A DNA stretch of 64,000 bases from Holophagales bacterium (GCA_009837885.1 VXSP01000044.1:123961-187960); one strand, 5' to 3'. Positions 30,071 to 39,601 are shown, counted from the first letter of the stretch. The notes: a model not told the origin generated them from the sequence alone. A program made the numbers and translations.

Positions 30071-32032
30071 ATGACTCAGACCTCTTGGTCGAAGGCGTGT
30101 GGTGCGATTGCTGTCGCGGCGCTCATGATGCCGGCCGCGCCAGCTCTCGTCGCGCAGGACGAGGCGGCGGACGCGGCGGGTGCCGGAGATCAGGACGGTT
30201 CGGCTCCGGAGACCGTGTTCTACGAAACGGCCACGGTGCGGGCCCGCGCTCTGGAAGGCGCGACCGCCTCGGTCCAGGTCGTCGACGCGGACGAGTTGCG
30301 GCACCTTGCGGTGCGCGACGCGGCCGAGGCGCTGCGGCTGGTGCCCGGCGCCTGGGTGCTCGGCAACGACTCCAGCGCCTCTCTCGCGGGCGTATCGCTG
30401 CGAGGCGGCGACGCGAACTTCTCCCTCGTTTTGATCGACGGCGTGCCGATGGCCGACAGCACGGACCAGTACGGCGGCGCCTTCCCGCTCGGCAGCGTGG
30501 GAGGGGCCGAGATCGAGCGCCTGGAGGTCGTGCGCGGGCCGCTGTCGTCGTTCTACGGGTCGAGTTCCCTGGCCGGGGCGGTGCAGTTGATCACCGCGGC
30601 GCCGCGCGACGAGGCGCCCTTCCTGGGCTGGAGCGCGCAAGCGGGAGGTCACGACCACCTGAGCAGCCGGCTTTCCTGGGGGCGCGCGGGCGAGTCGTCG
30701 CACGGTTCGATCAACGCGGCGGTTCGCGAGGAACAGGGCCGGGTCGGCGAGGACGCGCTGGAGCAGCAGACGCTCAGCGCGCGCTGGGGCCGGAACCTCG
30801 GTGAGGCGTCCGCTCTCAGCCTCTCTGGGCGCTTCTCGGACTGGCAGGCCGACGACTACTCGGACGGCTCGGGCGGCCCGGTCTTCGGCAGCGGAGACCT
30901 GCGGGAGTCCGACCACAGCGATCTCGGCCTCGCGGCGACGGTCGACCTCGGCGCCGGGGAGGCCTGGAGCCACACGCTGCGCTCGACGTTCTACGAACAC
31001 ACCCTCGACAGGACGAGTCCTCCGATCGTTCCGCTCGTGCCGCCGATCACCGAGTCGACGGAGTTCAACGACCTGCGGGTTGCCTGGACGGGCGCTTTCG
31101 CTCCGGCCGGCGGCGCTCCGTACGACGTCAGCCTGGGCGTCGAGGGCCTCTCCGAGGAGGGCCGCAACCAGAGTCTTCTGCTACTGCCGCCTTACTTCGG
31201 CGGGCCGCTCGCCGGCGACTACCTGATCGAGCGGGAGCGTGCCGGCGCGTTCGCGGAGTGGCGGTGGAGCCGCGGCGGCTTCGTGGCCGAACTCGGCGCG
31301 CGGGCCGACTTCTTCGAGGGCGAAGGTGAAGAAGTGAGTCCGCGGCTCGGCTTTCGGTACACGCCGGAAGGTGGGACCTGGTCGGTGCGGGCCTCGGCGG
31401 GCGAGGCGTTCAAGCTGCCGAGCCTCTACGCGCTGGCGACTCCACGGGCGATCGGCGGCAACCCGAACCTGCAGGCCGAAACGAGTGCCGGGGCGGACCT
31501 GGGAGTCGAGTTTCGGGCCTCCGATGCTTCGGTGAGGGGAGGCCTCACCCTGTTCTCGAACCGCTTCGAGAACCTGATCGACTTCGACTTCGACACATTC
31601 CAGATCGTGAACCGGAGCAAAGTGGACGCCGAAGGCGTGGAAGCGTTCCTCGTCTGGAACCCGTCGGCGCGGGTCGGGGTCGATGTCCGCCTCACGTCGC
31701 AGGACACCGAGGACCTGGCCACGGGACGGACACTGCGGCGCAGGCCGGATCTTTACGGCGGCGTCGGCTTGCGGGTCCACCTGAGCGAGTCGGTCCGGCT
31801 CGGCCTCGAGGCCCGGCACACCGGCTCCTATCTGGACGAGCAGATTCCGGCGCCGTTCCGGACCTCGGTCGCCGGCCGGGACCTGGTTGGCTTGTCGCTC
31901 TCCTGGCAGGCCGCGGACCGGTGGCGGATCAGCGTGCGCGCCGACAATGCCTTCGATGAGTCGTATGAAACGCAGGTTGGCTTCCCGGGCCCTGAGCGGT
32001 CCGTGAGGATCGGAATTCGTTATGGGCACTAG
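30071..32032 (+). CDS. TonB-dependent receptor (BtuB/FepA-like)
   Basis: 653 aa from ATG 30071 (GTG 30068 directly before is also possible). The ORF-track start is far upstream, antisense to the acylase. Signal peptide 'ACGAIAVAALMMPAAPALVAQ', a TonB-box-like 'ETVFYETATVRAR', and a plug domain with 'DAAEALRLVPGAWV', 'VSLRGGDANFSLVLIDGVP' and 'IERLEVVRGPLSSFYGSSSL'. A 22-strand-type barrel follows. These receptors take up vitamin B12, siderophores or similar ligands. No cobalamin riboswitch fits in the 52-nt upstream gap. It heads an eight-gene plus-strand run. Confidence 0.88.
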   Translation: MTQTSWSKACGAIAVAALMMPAAPALVAQDEAADAAGAGDQDGSAPETVFYETATVRARALEGATASVQVVDADELRHLAVRDAAEALRLVPGAWVLGNDSSASLAGVSLRGGDANFSLVLIDGVPMADSTDQYGGAFPLGSVGGAEIERLEVVRGPLSSFYGSSSLAGAVQLITAAPRDEAPFLGWSAQAGGHDHLSSRLSWGRAGESSHGSINAAVREEQGRVGEDALEQQTLSARWGRNLGEASALSLSGRFSDWQADDYSDGSGGPVFGSGDLRESDHSDLGLAATVDLGAGEAWSHTLRSTFYEHTLDRTSPPIVPLVPPITESTEFNDLRVAWTGAFAPAGGAPYDVSLGVEGLSEEGRNQSLLLLPPYFGGPLAGDYLIERERAGAFAEWRWSRGGFVAELGARADFFEGEGEEVSPRLGFRYTPEGGTWSVRASAGEAFKLPSLYALATPRAIGGNPNLQAETSAGADLGVEFRASDASVRGGLTLFSNRFENLIDFDFDTFQIVNRSKVDAEGVEAFLVWNPSARVGVDVRLTSQDTEDLATGRTLRRRPDLYGGVGLRVHLSESVRLGLEARHTGSYLDEQIPAPFRTSVAGRDLVGLSLSWQAADRWRISVRADNAFDESYETQVGFPGPERSVRIGIRYGH

Positions 32033-32044
32033 GAGGATGAACGG

Positions 32045-32824
32045 ATGAAGACGATGTTGACGGTTGTCGCCGCAATGCTGTTGGTGATCGGAACGGTCGC
32101 CTGCGTCGAGATCCGGGTAGGCGCCCCGGATGACGCCGAGACCGAAGAGGCCGCGGTCGAACCGGCCGCGACCCTGAACGAGCTCAGTGCCGAGGAAGTC
32201 GAGGCAGGCTTCCAGTCGCTCTTCGACGGCGAGTCGCTGGAGCACTGGCGCGGCTTCAAGCTGGACCAGGTGCCGGCGGGCTGGTCGGCAGCCGACGGCG
32301 TGATCCACTTCCTGCCGCCTACCGGCGACGACGCCGGACCACGAGCCGACCTGCTGACCCGGGAGCAGTACCGGTCATTCGAGTTCCGCTTCGACTGGGC
32401 CGTAACGGCGGGAGGCAACAGCGGCGTCATGTTCCACGTTTCCGAGGATGCCCCCGCGTCCTACTCGACGGGTCCCGAGTTCCAGATCCTGGACGACGGC
32501 GGGCACCGGGACGGTCAGCGGATGGAAACCTCGGCAGCCTCGAACTACGCCCTCCACGCCCGGCAGGGCGGCGAACTGGCGCCCCTGGGCGAGTTCAACA
32601 CGAGCGCGCTGCGGGTCGAGGGCGCCGCGGTCACGCACTGGCTGAACGGCGAGAAGGTGGTGGAGTACACCCTCTGGGACGACGAGTGGAAGGAACTCGT
32701 CGCGGCCAGCAAGTTCGCCTCCATGCCCGGCTACGGGATGATGGAGACGGGCCACATCGCGCTCCAGGACCACGGCAACGAGATCTGGTTCCGCAACCTG
32801 CGCATCCTCGTGCTGCCGGACTGA
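32045..32824 (+). CDS. DUF1080 (3-keto-disaccharide hydrolase domain) lipoprotein
   Basis: 259 aa. Lipoprotein signal with lipobox GTVAC near residue 20. The domain is recognised by 'GFQSLFDGESLEHWRGF', 'YRSFEFRFDWAVTAGGNSGVMFHV', 'GPEFQILDDGGH' and 'GHIALQDHGNEIWFRNLRI', the full DUF1080 pattern with a concanavalin-like fold. Members cleave or bind oxidised sugars at the cell surface or in the periplasm. A strong AGGAGG precedes the ATG by 8 nt. Its stop TGA overlaps the next ATG (TGATG), tying it to the Rieske-TPP enzyme. Confidence 0.9.
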   Translation: MKTMLTVVAAMLLVIGTVACVEIRVGAPDDAETEEAAVEPAATLNELSAEEVEAGFQSLFDGESLEHWRGFKLDQVPAGWSAADGVIHFLPPTGDDAGPRADLLTREQYRSFEFRFDWAVTAGGNSGVMFHVSEDAPASYSTGPEFQILDDGGHRDGQRMETSAASNYALHARQGGELAPLGEFNTSALRVEGAAVTHWLNGEKVVEYTLWDDEWKELVAASKFASMPGYGMMETGHIALQDHGNEIWFRNLRILVLPD

Positions 32825-34800
32825 TGGACGACCCCGGCCCCGGTTCCGACCTGGCCTGGTTCAAGGTCGCCGACCTCGACGAGCTGGCCGAGAACCGGGT
32901 CAAGACGGTCGTGGCGGGCCGGCGCTCGATCTGCCTGACGCATCACGACGGTCAGTACGGCGCGCTGGACAACCGCTGTCCGCACCAGGGCGGCCCGCTG
33001 GGGGAAGGCTCGATCGAGAACGGTTGGTTGCGCTGCCCTTGGCACGGCTGGGATTACTGCCCGCTCACGGGCAAGTCGCCGGCGGGCTACGACGAGCGGG
33101 TGCCGACCTACGCGGTCGAGGTCCGCGGCGACGGCATCTATGTCGGTCTGGAGAAAGAGGTCGAGCGACCGCGCACGGTGAGCGACGCGATGGTCGAGAC
33201 CTTTGTCAACTGGGGGATGACCCACGTCTTCGGAATGGTCGGCCATTCGAACCTCGGACTGGCCGACGCGATCCGGGCGCAGTGCGAGGCCGGCGCCCTC
33301 CGGTACGTCGGTGTCCGCCATGAGGGCGCGGCGGCGTTTGCCGCCTCGGCCTATGGCAAGTTGACCGGCCGGCCCGCTGCCTGTTTGACGATCGCCGGGC
33401 CGGGCGCCACGAACCTGCTCACCGGCATGTGGGACGCGCGGATGGACCGGGCGCCGATCCTGGCGCTGACGGGCCAGGTGGACACCCAGGTCCTGGGGCC
33501 CGGGGCGTTCCAGGAGGTCGACCTCTCAGCCGCTTTCGCCGGGGTCGCCACGATGAGCCACGCCGTCTACCGGGACAGCCGGCACGTGGAACTGGCGAAC
33601 CTGGCCTGCAAGAACGCGATCCTCAAGCGCGACGTGGCGCATCTCATCTTCCCGGACGAGGTCCAGACGCTGCCTTCGGATGCCCCGGCCGGGTCGCCAG
33701 AGGGCCGTCTGACTCCCTCCGGAATCACTCCGCCACCCGAGGCAACGGAACGCGCCCTGGAGTTGATCCGCCGCGCTCGCAGGCCGGTCATCATCGTCGG
33801 CCACGGCGCCCGGTTCGAGATGGACGGCGTCAAGGCTCTGGCGGAGCGCCTGAACGCGCCGGTGGTGACGACCTTCAAGGCGAAGGGGCTGATCTCCGAC
33901 GATCACCCCCTCGGCTGCGGCGTCCTCGGCCGTAGCGGCACGCCGGTCGCGAGCTGGTTCATGAACGAGAGCGACCTGCTGATCGTCTTCGGCGCCTCGT
34001 TTTCGAACCACACCGGAATCACGACCTTCAAGCCGGTCATCCAGGTCGACTTCGAGGCGATGGCCCTCGGCAAGTTCCACGCCGTCGACGTGCCGGTCTG
34101 GGGCGAGATCGGGATCACCGCGCGGCTGTTCGCGGAGGCGCTCGGTGAGGGCGCCGCCGACACCGTGGACCAGCGGCCGGAGGTCGCCGAGCGCTGGCGG
34201 ATCTGGCGGCTCGAGAAGGAGCGCCGGCTCGCGGACGTGGGCGATGCGGGAGTCAGTTCCGCCGCCGTGTTCGCGGCGCTCAACCGGCGGTTGCCGGAAG
34301 ACGCGATCATCGCGGTCGACGTCGGCAACAACACGTACTCCTTCGGCCGCTACTTCGAGTGCCGGCGGCAGGCCGTGCTGATGTCGGGGTATCTCGGGTC
34401 GATCGGATTCGGCTATCCGGCGGCGATGGGCGCCTGGGCGGCGACGCGGACGGCCGACGAGCGGTTCGCCGGCCGGCCGGTCGTGGCCATCACCGGCGAC
34501 GGCGGCTTCGGCCAGTATCTTGGCGAGGTAATGACCGCGGTCCACCATCGGATGAACATCACCCACGTGCTGCTGAACAACAGCGAACTCGGCAAGATCT
34601 CGAAGGAGCAGCGGGCGATCGAGCTGCCCGTCTGGATGACCGATCTGACGAATCCGAACTTCGCCGAGTTCGTGACGAACTGCGGTGGTCTCGGCATCCG
34701 GGTCAAGGACGCCGGCGAACTCGACGACGCGCTCGAGCGGGCGCTGGCCTACGAAGGGCCGGCCACCGTCGAGGTCATCGCCGACCCGCTCCTGGTGTGA
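32824..34800 (+). CDS. Fusion of Rieske [2Fe-2S] domain and thiamine-diphosphate enzyme
   Basis: 658 aa from the ATG at 32824; the ORF-track N-terminus before MDDPGPGSDL is antisense-like shadow. Residues 1-112 form a ferredoxin-type Rieske domain with cluster ligands Cys52 and His54 in 'CPHQGG' and Cys71 and His74 in 'CPWHGW'. Residues from about 118 form a complete TPP enzyme: the activating Glu167 in 'GVRHEGAAAFAAS', a central domain, and the Mg-TPP motif 'TGDGGFGQYLGEV' to 'LLNNSELG' near 557-590. It resembles pyruvate oxidase/acetolactate synthase. No signal peptide, so cytoplasmic. The Rieske cluster probably carries electrons from the TPP intermediate or a flavin; this is inferred. Overlaps DUF1080 gene by 1 nt. 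Confidence 0.9.
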   Translation: MDDPGPGSDLAWFKVADLDELAENRVKTVVAGRRSICLTHHDGQYGALDNRCPHQGGPLGEGSIENGWLRCPWHGWDYCPLTGKSPAGYDERVPTYAVEVRGDGIYVGLEKEVERPRTVSDAMVETFVNWGMTHVFGMVGHSNLGLADAIRAQCEAGALRYVGVRHEGAAAFAASAYGKLTGRPAACLTIAGPGATNLLTGMWDARMDRAPILALTGQVDTQVLGPGAFQEVDLSAAFAGVATMSHAVYRDSRHVELANLACKNAILKRDVAHLIFPDEVQTLPSDAPAGSPEGRLTPSGITPPPEATERALELIRRARRPVIIVGHGARFEMDGVKALAERLNAPVVTTFKAKGLISDDHPLGCGVLGRSGTPVASWFMNESDLLIVFGASFSNHTGITTFKPVIQVDFEAMALGKFHAVDVPVWGEIGITARLFAEALGEGAADTVDQRPEVAERWRIWRLEKERRLADVGDAGVSSAAVFAALNRRLPEDAIIAVDVGNNTYSFGRYFECRRQAVLMSGYLGSIGFGYPAAMGAWAATRTADERFAGRPVVAITGDGGFGQYLGEVMTAVHHRMNITHVLLNNSELGKISKEQRAIELPVWMTDLTNPNFAEFVTNCGGLGIRVKDAGELDDALERALAYEGPATVEVIADPLLV

Positions 34801-34801
34801 G

Positions 34802-35548
34802 ATGACGATTGACGGACACGAGGATCTGGAGGCGCTGCGCCGGGCGGGTCGGGTAGCGGCCCGATGTCTGGCGCGGATGGGCGAGGCGCTCGAGCCGGGC
34901 ATGACGACCGCCGAACTCGATCTGATCGGTCGGGAGTACATGGAAGCGCGCGGCGCGCGTTCGGCGCCCGAGTTCTGCTACGACTTCCCGGCCGCTACCT
35001 GCATCAGCGTCAATGAGGAAGTCGCGCACGGCATCGCCGGCGAGCGGCGGATCGAGGCCGGCGACCTGGTTCACATCGACGTGTCCCTCGAGCTCGACGG
35101 CTACTTCAGCGACACCGGCGCGGCGTACCCGGTGCCGCCGGTGAGCGAAGAGCGGCGCCGCATGATCTCGGCCACCCGGCGGGCGCTGGGAGCGGCGATG
35201 CGGCAGGCCCGCCACGGGCGGCGCCTGCGCAACATCGGCCGCGCGATCGAGGAGACGGCGACCAGGGCCGGTTTCGGCCTGATCCGCAACCTGGGCTCGC
35301 ACGGTATCGGCCGCTCGCTCCACGAGGAGCCGAAGTTCGTGCCCGGCTTCGACGACCCGAACGACGACCGCGTCCTGCATGACGGCATGGTGCTGACGAT
35401 CGAGCCGTTTCTGACCAACGGCCGCGAGCAGGCGAAGACCGGAAAGGACGGCTGGACGCTGCTCAACAGGCCCGGAACGACGACGGTCCAGTTCGAGCAC
35501 ACGATCGTCGTCACCCGCAAGAAACCTCTGGTGATGACGCTGCCGTAG
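34802..35548 (+). CDS. map: Methionine aminopeptidase, type I
   Basis: 248 aa starting one nt after the previous stop; the ORF-track start lies inside the preceding gene. The five metal ligands of the pita-bread fold are visible: Asp in 'HIDVSLELDGYFSDTG' (two Asp), His in 'NLGSHGIGRSLHE', Glu in 'VLTIEPFLT' and Glu in 'VQFEHTIVV'. The substrate-binding His occurs in 'NEEVAHGI'. It removes the initiator methionine from nascent proteins. Map is usually near ribosomal genes; here it is embedded in a metabolic cluster, so it may be a second copy. Confidence 0.92.
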   Translation: MTIDGHEDLEALRRAGRVAARCLARMGEALEPGMTTAELDLIGREYMEARGARSAPEFCYDFPAATCISVNEEVAHGIAGERRIEAGDLVHIDVSLELDGYFSDTGAAYPVPPVSEERRRMISATRRALGAAMRQARHGRRLRNIGRAIEETATRAGFGLIRNLGSHGIGRSLHEEPKFVPGFDDPNDDRVLHDGMVLTIEPFLTNGREQAKTGKDGWTLLNRPGTTTVQFEHTIVVTRKKPLVMTLP

Positions 35549-35562
35549 CGGGTGGTGCGGGG

Positions 35563-37371
35563 ATGAGCGAACGGCGGCGAAGCGCGATCGGCACGGTCCT
35601 CGGCCTGAGCCTCGTTCTGGGGGCCGCCGTTTCCCATGGCCAGGAACCGGACGGACCCGCCGGCCGGCCGGCGGACGAAGTGGCCCCCGTCGTGCTGAAG
35701 GCTGTCGCCTACCGCACGGTCTCGGCCGAAGTGACGCTCGTGGCCAGGAACGCGGAGGGCGTCGAGCAGGAGCTGCCTGTAGTCAGCGGTCAGCCGTTTC
35801 AGGTGTTTCTGTTCGAGCCGGGACCCTGGAACGTCCGGCCGGCGTCCGGCTCCGGCTTCTGGGGTCGTGAGGTCTACGTCGACCCCGATCTGGAACCGGA
35901 CGATCCAGGCGGGGAGCAGCCGGAGGGCGACGGGACCGAAGAGCCTGCCCCCTCGGTGGTGCCGGTCTATGAGGTGCCGGTCTTCCCGGCGGTTTCCGGT
36001 TCGGGACGGGTGGTCGGCCCGCGGCGACCGGTGTCGGAAGTCCTGATTCTCCTCGGCGACGTCGACTCCGAGCGGATGGACCCGCGCTTCAGCCTGAAGG
36101 GAGCGAGGATCCGGTGCCCGGTGGCGGACGACGGCCGCTGGTCCTGCGACTTGCCGGGCACCCTGGTTCACATCGTGTTCTGGCTGCCCGGACACTCGCC
36201 GGAGTACCGCTGGGAAACGCCGCTGTTCGGCCGGCGCCAGCTTCGCATGGGCGACCAGAGGCTCGTCCCCGGCGCCAGTCTGGCCGGTTTCGTCGCCGCG
36301 GGGCCCGGCTTCAGGGAGTTGATCGAACGTTGCGTCGTCCACGTGGCGAAGGCGGATCCCGCGTTCTGGACGACCGGTCTCGAGGACGTCGTGACGACGG
36401 TGGAAGTGGCCCGGGACGGTTTCTTCCAGGCGCCGGGACTGGGTCCCGGCCACCACTGGATCCAGGTGGACTGCGACAGCCGGGTGGCCGCGCGCGCGGG
36501 TCCCTACACTCTCCAGAGGAACGCCGAGATGTTTCCCCGGAAGCGGATTCCGCTCATGCGAAGCCACCTCCTGGAGGTCTCCGTGCTTCCGGCCGATCCG
36601 CCCTATGACAGCCACTGGGTCGCCCGGCTGAAGCAGATCGAGCCGGAGGACCCGGCCGGGTTCTGGCGCCAGCACCGCCCCGGGGAGTACTCCCAGCAGA
36701 GGGCCGTCGTCGAGAACGGCCGGGCGCTGTTTCACGTACCGGGCAACGGCGCCTTCAGCGTGGAGATTGCCGACGAGGCGGGTGGGCGTTTCGGCGGCCT
36801 CGACTATCTCGAGGTCGTGACCGACCGGGCAGCGGTCGTGGAACTTGACCTCGTCCCGGTGGTCGGCCGCCTGACGCTGGATGAGGTGCCGGTAACCGGC
36901 CTCGTGTTCTTCGGCGGCCGGCAGACTTCGCCGGACTTGACCTTCCGGACCGACGCCGACGGCTGGTTCCGGGGCGCGCTGCCGGGACGCGAGGGATGGC
37001 GGGTCGACGTGGTCGCGCCTGACTACGAGCTGATTCAGTTCTTCCACGACATCGACGTGCCGGCCGACGAGCCTCTGGTTCTGGAACTCGCCGACACCGT
37101 GGTTCAGGGCCGCGTGCTGAGCGCGTCTACGGGTCAGCCGGCGGAGCGCGTCATCGTCCGCTTCGAGTCCGCGGACGGGCAGCTCGTTCACCAGGCGACC
37201 TCTGGTGAGGACGGCTCATACTCCGCTCGCGGCGTTCCGCCAGGCTGGGTGAGGATCTCGGCCCAGCGCTTGACGCTGACCCGCTGGGAGGTAAGTGAGG
37301 CCTTCGAGACGATCCTGAATCCCCGGCAGTCTCTGACGGTGGACCTCGTGTTGCGGGAGCGGATGGAGTAG
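35563..37371 (+). CDS. Secreted protein with carboxypeptidase-regulatory-like beta-sandwich domains
   Basis: 602 aa with signal peptide 'TVLGLSLVLGAAVSHGQ'. The interior has several beta-rich modules; the last (about 530-595, 'VVQGRVLSASTGQPAERVIV', 'GEDGSYSARGVPPGWVRISA') is a typical carboxypeptidase-regulatory-like domain. A preceding module with 'LTLDEVPVTGLVFFGG' and 'TDADGWFRGALPGREGWRV' has the same flavour. No catalytic motif is seen. It is probably exported and may serve as a structural or binding protein. It begins 14 nt after map. Confidence 0.75.
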   Translation: MSERRRSAIGTVLGLSLVLGAAVSHGQEPDGPAGRPADEVAPVVLKAVAYRTVSAEVTLVARNAEGVEQELPVVSGQPFQVFLFEPGPWNVRPASGSGFWGREVYVDPDLEPDDPGGEQPEGDGTEEPAPSVVPVYEVPVFPAVSGSGRVVGPRRPVSEVLILLGDVDSERMDPRFSLKGARIRCPVADDGRWSCDLPGTLVHIVFWLPGHSPEYRWETPLFGRRQLRMGDQRLVPGASLAGFVAAGPGFRELIERCVVHVAKADPAFWTTGLEDVVTTVEVARDGFFQAPGLGPGHHWIQVDCDSRVAARAGPYTLQRNAEMFPRKRIPLMRSHLLEVSVLPADPPYDSHWVARLKQIEPEDPAGFWRQHRPGEYSQQRAVVENGRALFHVPGNGAFSVEIADEAGGRFGGLDYLEVVTDRAAVVELDLVPVVGRLTLDEVPVTGLVFFGGRQTSPDLTFRTDADGWFRGALPGREGWRVDVVAPDYELIQFFHDIDVPADEPLVLELADTVVQGRVLSASTGQPAERVIVRFESADGQLVHQATSGEDGSYSARGVPPGWVRISAQRLTLTRWEVSEAFETILNPRQSLTVDLVLRERME

Positions 37372-37389
37372 CTGGTACCCTGCGCCGCC

Positions 37390-38571
37390 ATGGGTCCGCT
37401 CGACGGCTTGCGGGTGATCGAACTGGCGACGATGGTGTCGGGGCCGATCGCCACGATGCTGCTGGCGGACCAGGGCGCCGAAGTGATCAAGGTCGAGGCG
37501 CCCCCGGGCGGCGACATCATGCGCCGGCTGGGACCCCAGCGTGGCGGCGTCACGGCCGGATTCGCGACGATCAACCGGGGCAAGCGCTCCCTCGTGCTCG
37601 ACCTGAAGCACGAGCGTGGCATCGGGATCCTGCTCGACCTGGTCGGCACCGCCGACGTCTTCGTCCAGAACTTCCGCCCCGGCGTGGTCGACAAACTGGG
37701 GCTGGGCGCCGACCGCCTGCGCGATCTGAACCCTCGTCTCGTCTACGTTTCGATCAGCGGATTCGGCCAGGAAGGGCCGTACGCTCAGAAGCGCGTGTAC
37801 GACCCGATCATCCAGGCCCTGTCGGGCTTCGCCGACATCCAGGCCGATCGGGTAACGGGTGAGCCGAAGATGGTGCGGACGATCATCCCGGACAAGGTAA
37901 CCGGCCTGACCGCGGCCCAGGCGATCACCGCGGCGCTGCTGGCCCGCGAACGGACGGGGGAGGGTCAACACCTCGAACTCGCCATGCTCGACGCGACGAT
38001 CTCCTTCACCTGGCCCGAGGGCTTCGTGCGCCAGATTCTGGTCGGCGGCGAGGTCGCACACGGCCGGCCCGGGTCGACCAGCGACCTCATCTACCAGACC
38101 GCCGACGGTTACATCACGGCGTCCACGATCTCCGACGCCGAGTGGGAGGGCATGGCGCGGGCCACCGGGCACCTCGAGTGGCTGGAGGACGAGCGCTACA
38201 ACACGGCGGCGGGGCGGATCTCGAACGCGGACTCGCGCCTGGGCATGGTCGGCGACGTCATGCGGCAGCGCACCTCCGCGGCGTGGATCGCCGCGCTCGA
38301 AGCCGAGGACGTGCCCTGCGCGCCGATCCTGACCCGCAACGAGGTGCTGACCGACCCGCAGGTGGTCGAGAACGAACTGCTGCGGGAGGTCGATCATCCG
38401 CAGGTCGGTCGCATGAGGGTGCCTCGTCCGGCGGCGAAGTTCTCGGGTACCCCGCCGGCCCCGGTCGCGCCGTCGCCGGCCCTGGGCGAGGGCGCCGACG
38501 ATCTTCTGGGCGGTCTGGGCATGACCGTGGCCGAGATCGACGAACTGCGTCGTCAGAACATCGTCGGCTGA
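37390..38571 (+). CDS. CaiB/BaiF-type (class III) CoA-transferase 1
   Basis: 393 aa, family length. 'MGPLDGLRVIELATMVSGPI' and 'LLADQGAEVIKVEAPPGGD' are the family N-terminal signature; 'LNPRLVYVSISGFGQEGPY' follows. The likely catalytic Asp is in 'IIPDKVTGLTAAQA', aligned with the Asp of formyl-CoA transferase. It moves CoA between carboxylic acids in the cytoplasm, often in degradation of aromatics, carnitine or bile acids. The substrate pair is unknown. It lies 18 nt after the secreted protein and 52 nt before ctaA. Confidence 0.92.
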   Translation: MGPLDGLRVIELATMVSGPIATMLLADQGAEVIKVEAPPGGDIMRRLGPQRGGVTAGFATINRGKRSLVLDLKHERGIGILLDLVGTADVFVQNFRPGVVDKLGLGADRLRDLNPRLVYVSISGFGQEGPYAQKRVYDPIIQALSGFADIQADRVTGEPKMVRTIIPDKVTGLTAAQAITAALLARERTGEGQHLELAMLDATISFTWPEGFVRQILVGGEVAHGRPGSTSDLIYQTADGYITASTISDAEWEGMARATGHLEWLEDERYNTAAGRISNADSRLGMVGDVMRQRTSAAWIAALEAEDVPCAPILTRNEVLTDPQVVENELLREVDHPQVGRMRVPRPAAKFSGTPPAPVAPSPALGEGADDLLGGLGMTVAEIDELRRQNIVG

Positions 38572-38623
38572 AGGACTGCGAGGTATGGAAGGCGCCCGGC
38601 TGCGCGGATAGAGTGCGCCGGTC

Positions 38624-39601
38624 GTGCGCTGGCTGCACTACTACCTCCGGCTGCTGGCCGCGGCGTCCCTGCTGCTGATCGCGGCCGGCGGCCTGGTCAC
38701 GAGCACCGACTCGGGACTCGCCGTTCCCGACTGGCCGAACACGTACGGCTACTTCATGTTCGCCTTCCCGTTCTCGAAGATGGTGGGCGGCATCCTCTAC
38801 GAGCACGGTCATCGCTTGATCGCGAGCGTGGTCGGCCTGATGACGATCGGTCTGGCGGTGTGGGCCTGGCGCGTCGAGAGCCGCGCCTGGGTGCGTCGGC
38901 TGGCCTGGACGGCGCTCGCCGCGGTCATCGCGCAGGGCCTGCTCGGCGGCATCACGGTGATCTACCTCCTGCCGAAACCGATCTCCATCAGCCATGCCGG
39001 TCTGGCCCAGCTCTTCTTCGCCCTGGTCGTGAGCCTGGGCATCTTCACGTCGGCGGGTTGGCGAGCGCGTTTCGGGCGCCCGGAACCGCTGGACGACCCG
39101 CTGCTGGCACGGCTGGCGCTGGCGGTTCCGGTTCTCGTGTACCTCCAGATCCTCCTTGGCGCGACCATGCGTCACAACGACGCCGGGCTCGCCATCCCGG
39201 ACTTCCCGCTGGCCTTCGGCCGGTTGCTGCCGCCCGAGTGGAGCCTGGGCATCTCACTTCACTTCGCGCACCGGCTGGGCGCTGTCGCCGTGACCGTCGC
39301 GGCGGTGGCCCTGATCGTGCGCGTTCTCAGGGTTCATCGGCACCGGCCGGAGCTAGCCCGCCCGGCGCTGCTGCTGGGGACGGTGCTGCTGGCTCAGGTC
39401 GGCCTCGGCGCATGGACCGTCTGGAGCGGCCTGCAAGCGCACATCAACACGGCGCACGTGGCGACCGGCGGCCTGCTCTGGGTCGTCTCGGTGGCGCTGG
39501 CGTTGCGGGTGCACCGCGCCTGGTTCGGCGACGCTTCGTCCATCCGGGCGACTCGCTTCGCGACGACCACGAACGACGCCCCCGGGCGGGTCCCGGCGTG
39601 A
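38624..39601 (+). CDS. ctaA: Heme A synthase (COX15/CtaA)
   Basis: 325 aa from a GTG start. Eight hydrophobic helices carry the conserved His residues: 'EHGHRLIAS', 'ISHAGLAQL', 'HFAHRLGAV' and 'NTAHVATGG'. The family opening 'GGLVTSTDSGLAVPDWPNTYG' and the internal repeat 'DAGLAIPDFPLAFG' are clear. It oxidises heme O to heme A for aa3-type cytochrome oxidase in the membrane. Its stop overlaps a GTG that may start ctaB (GTGA). No cytochrome oxidase subunit genes are in the window. Confidence 0.94.
   Translation: MRWLHYYLRLLAAASLLLIAAGGLVTSTDSGLAVPDWPNTYGYFMFAFPFSKMVGGILYEHGHRLIASVVGLMTIGLAVWAWRVESRAWVRRLAWTALAAVIAQGLLGGITVIYLLPKPISISHAGLAQLFFALVVSLGIFTSAGWRARFGRPEPLDDPLLARLALAVPVLVYLQILLGATMRHNDAGLAIPDFPLAFGRLLPPEWSLGISLHFAHRLGAVAVTVAAVALIVRVLRVHRHRPELARPALLLGTVLLAQVGLGAWTVWSGLQAHINTAHVATGGLLWVVSVALALRVHRAWFGDASSIRATRFATTTNDAPGRVPA

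Noticed and set aside
38860-39597. Long ORF reading through ctaA into ctaB in the ctaB frame
   Set aside because: The part before 39598 is an out-of-frame reading of ctaA with Arg/Pro-rich shadow composition; only the ctaB part is real.
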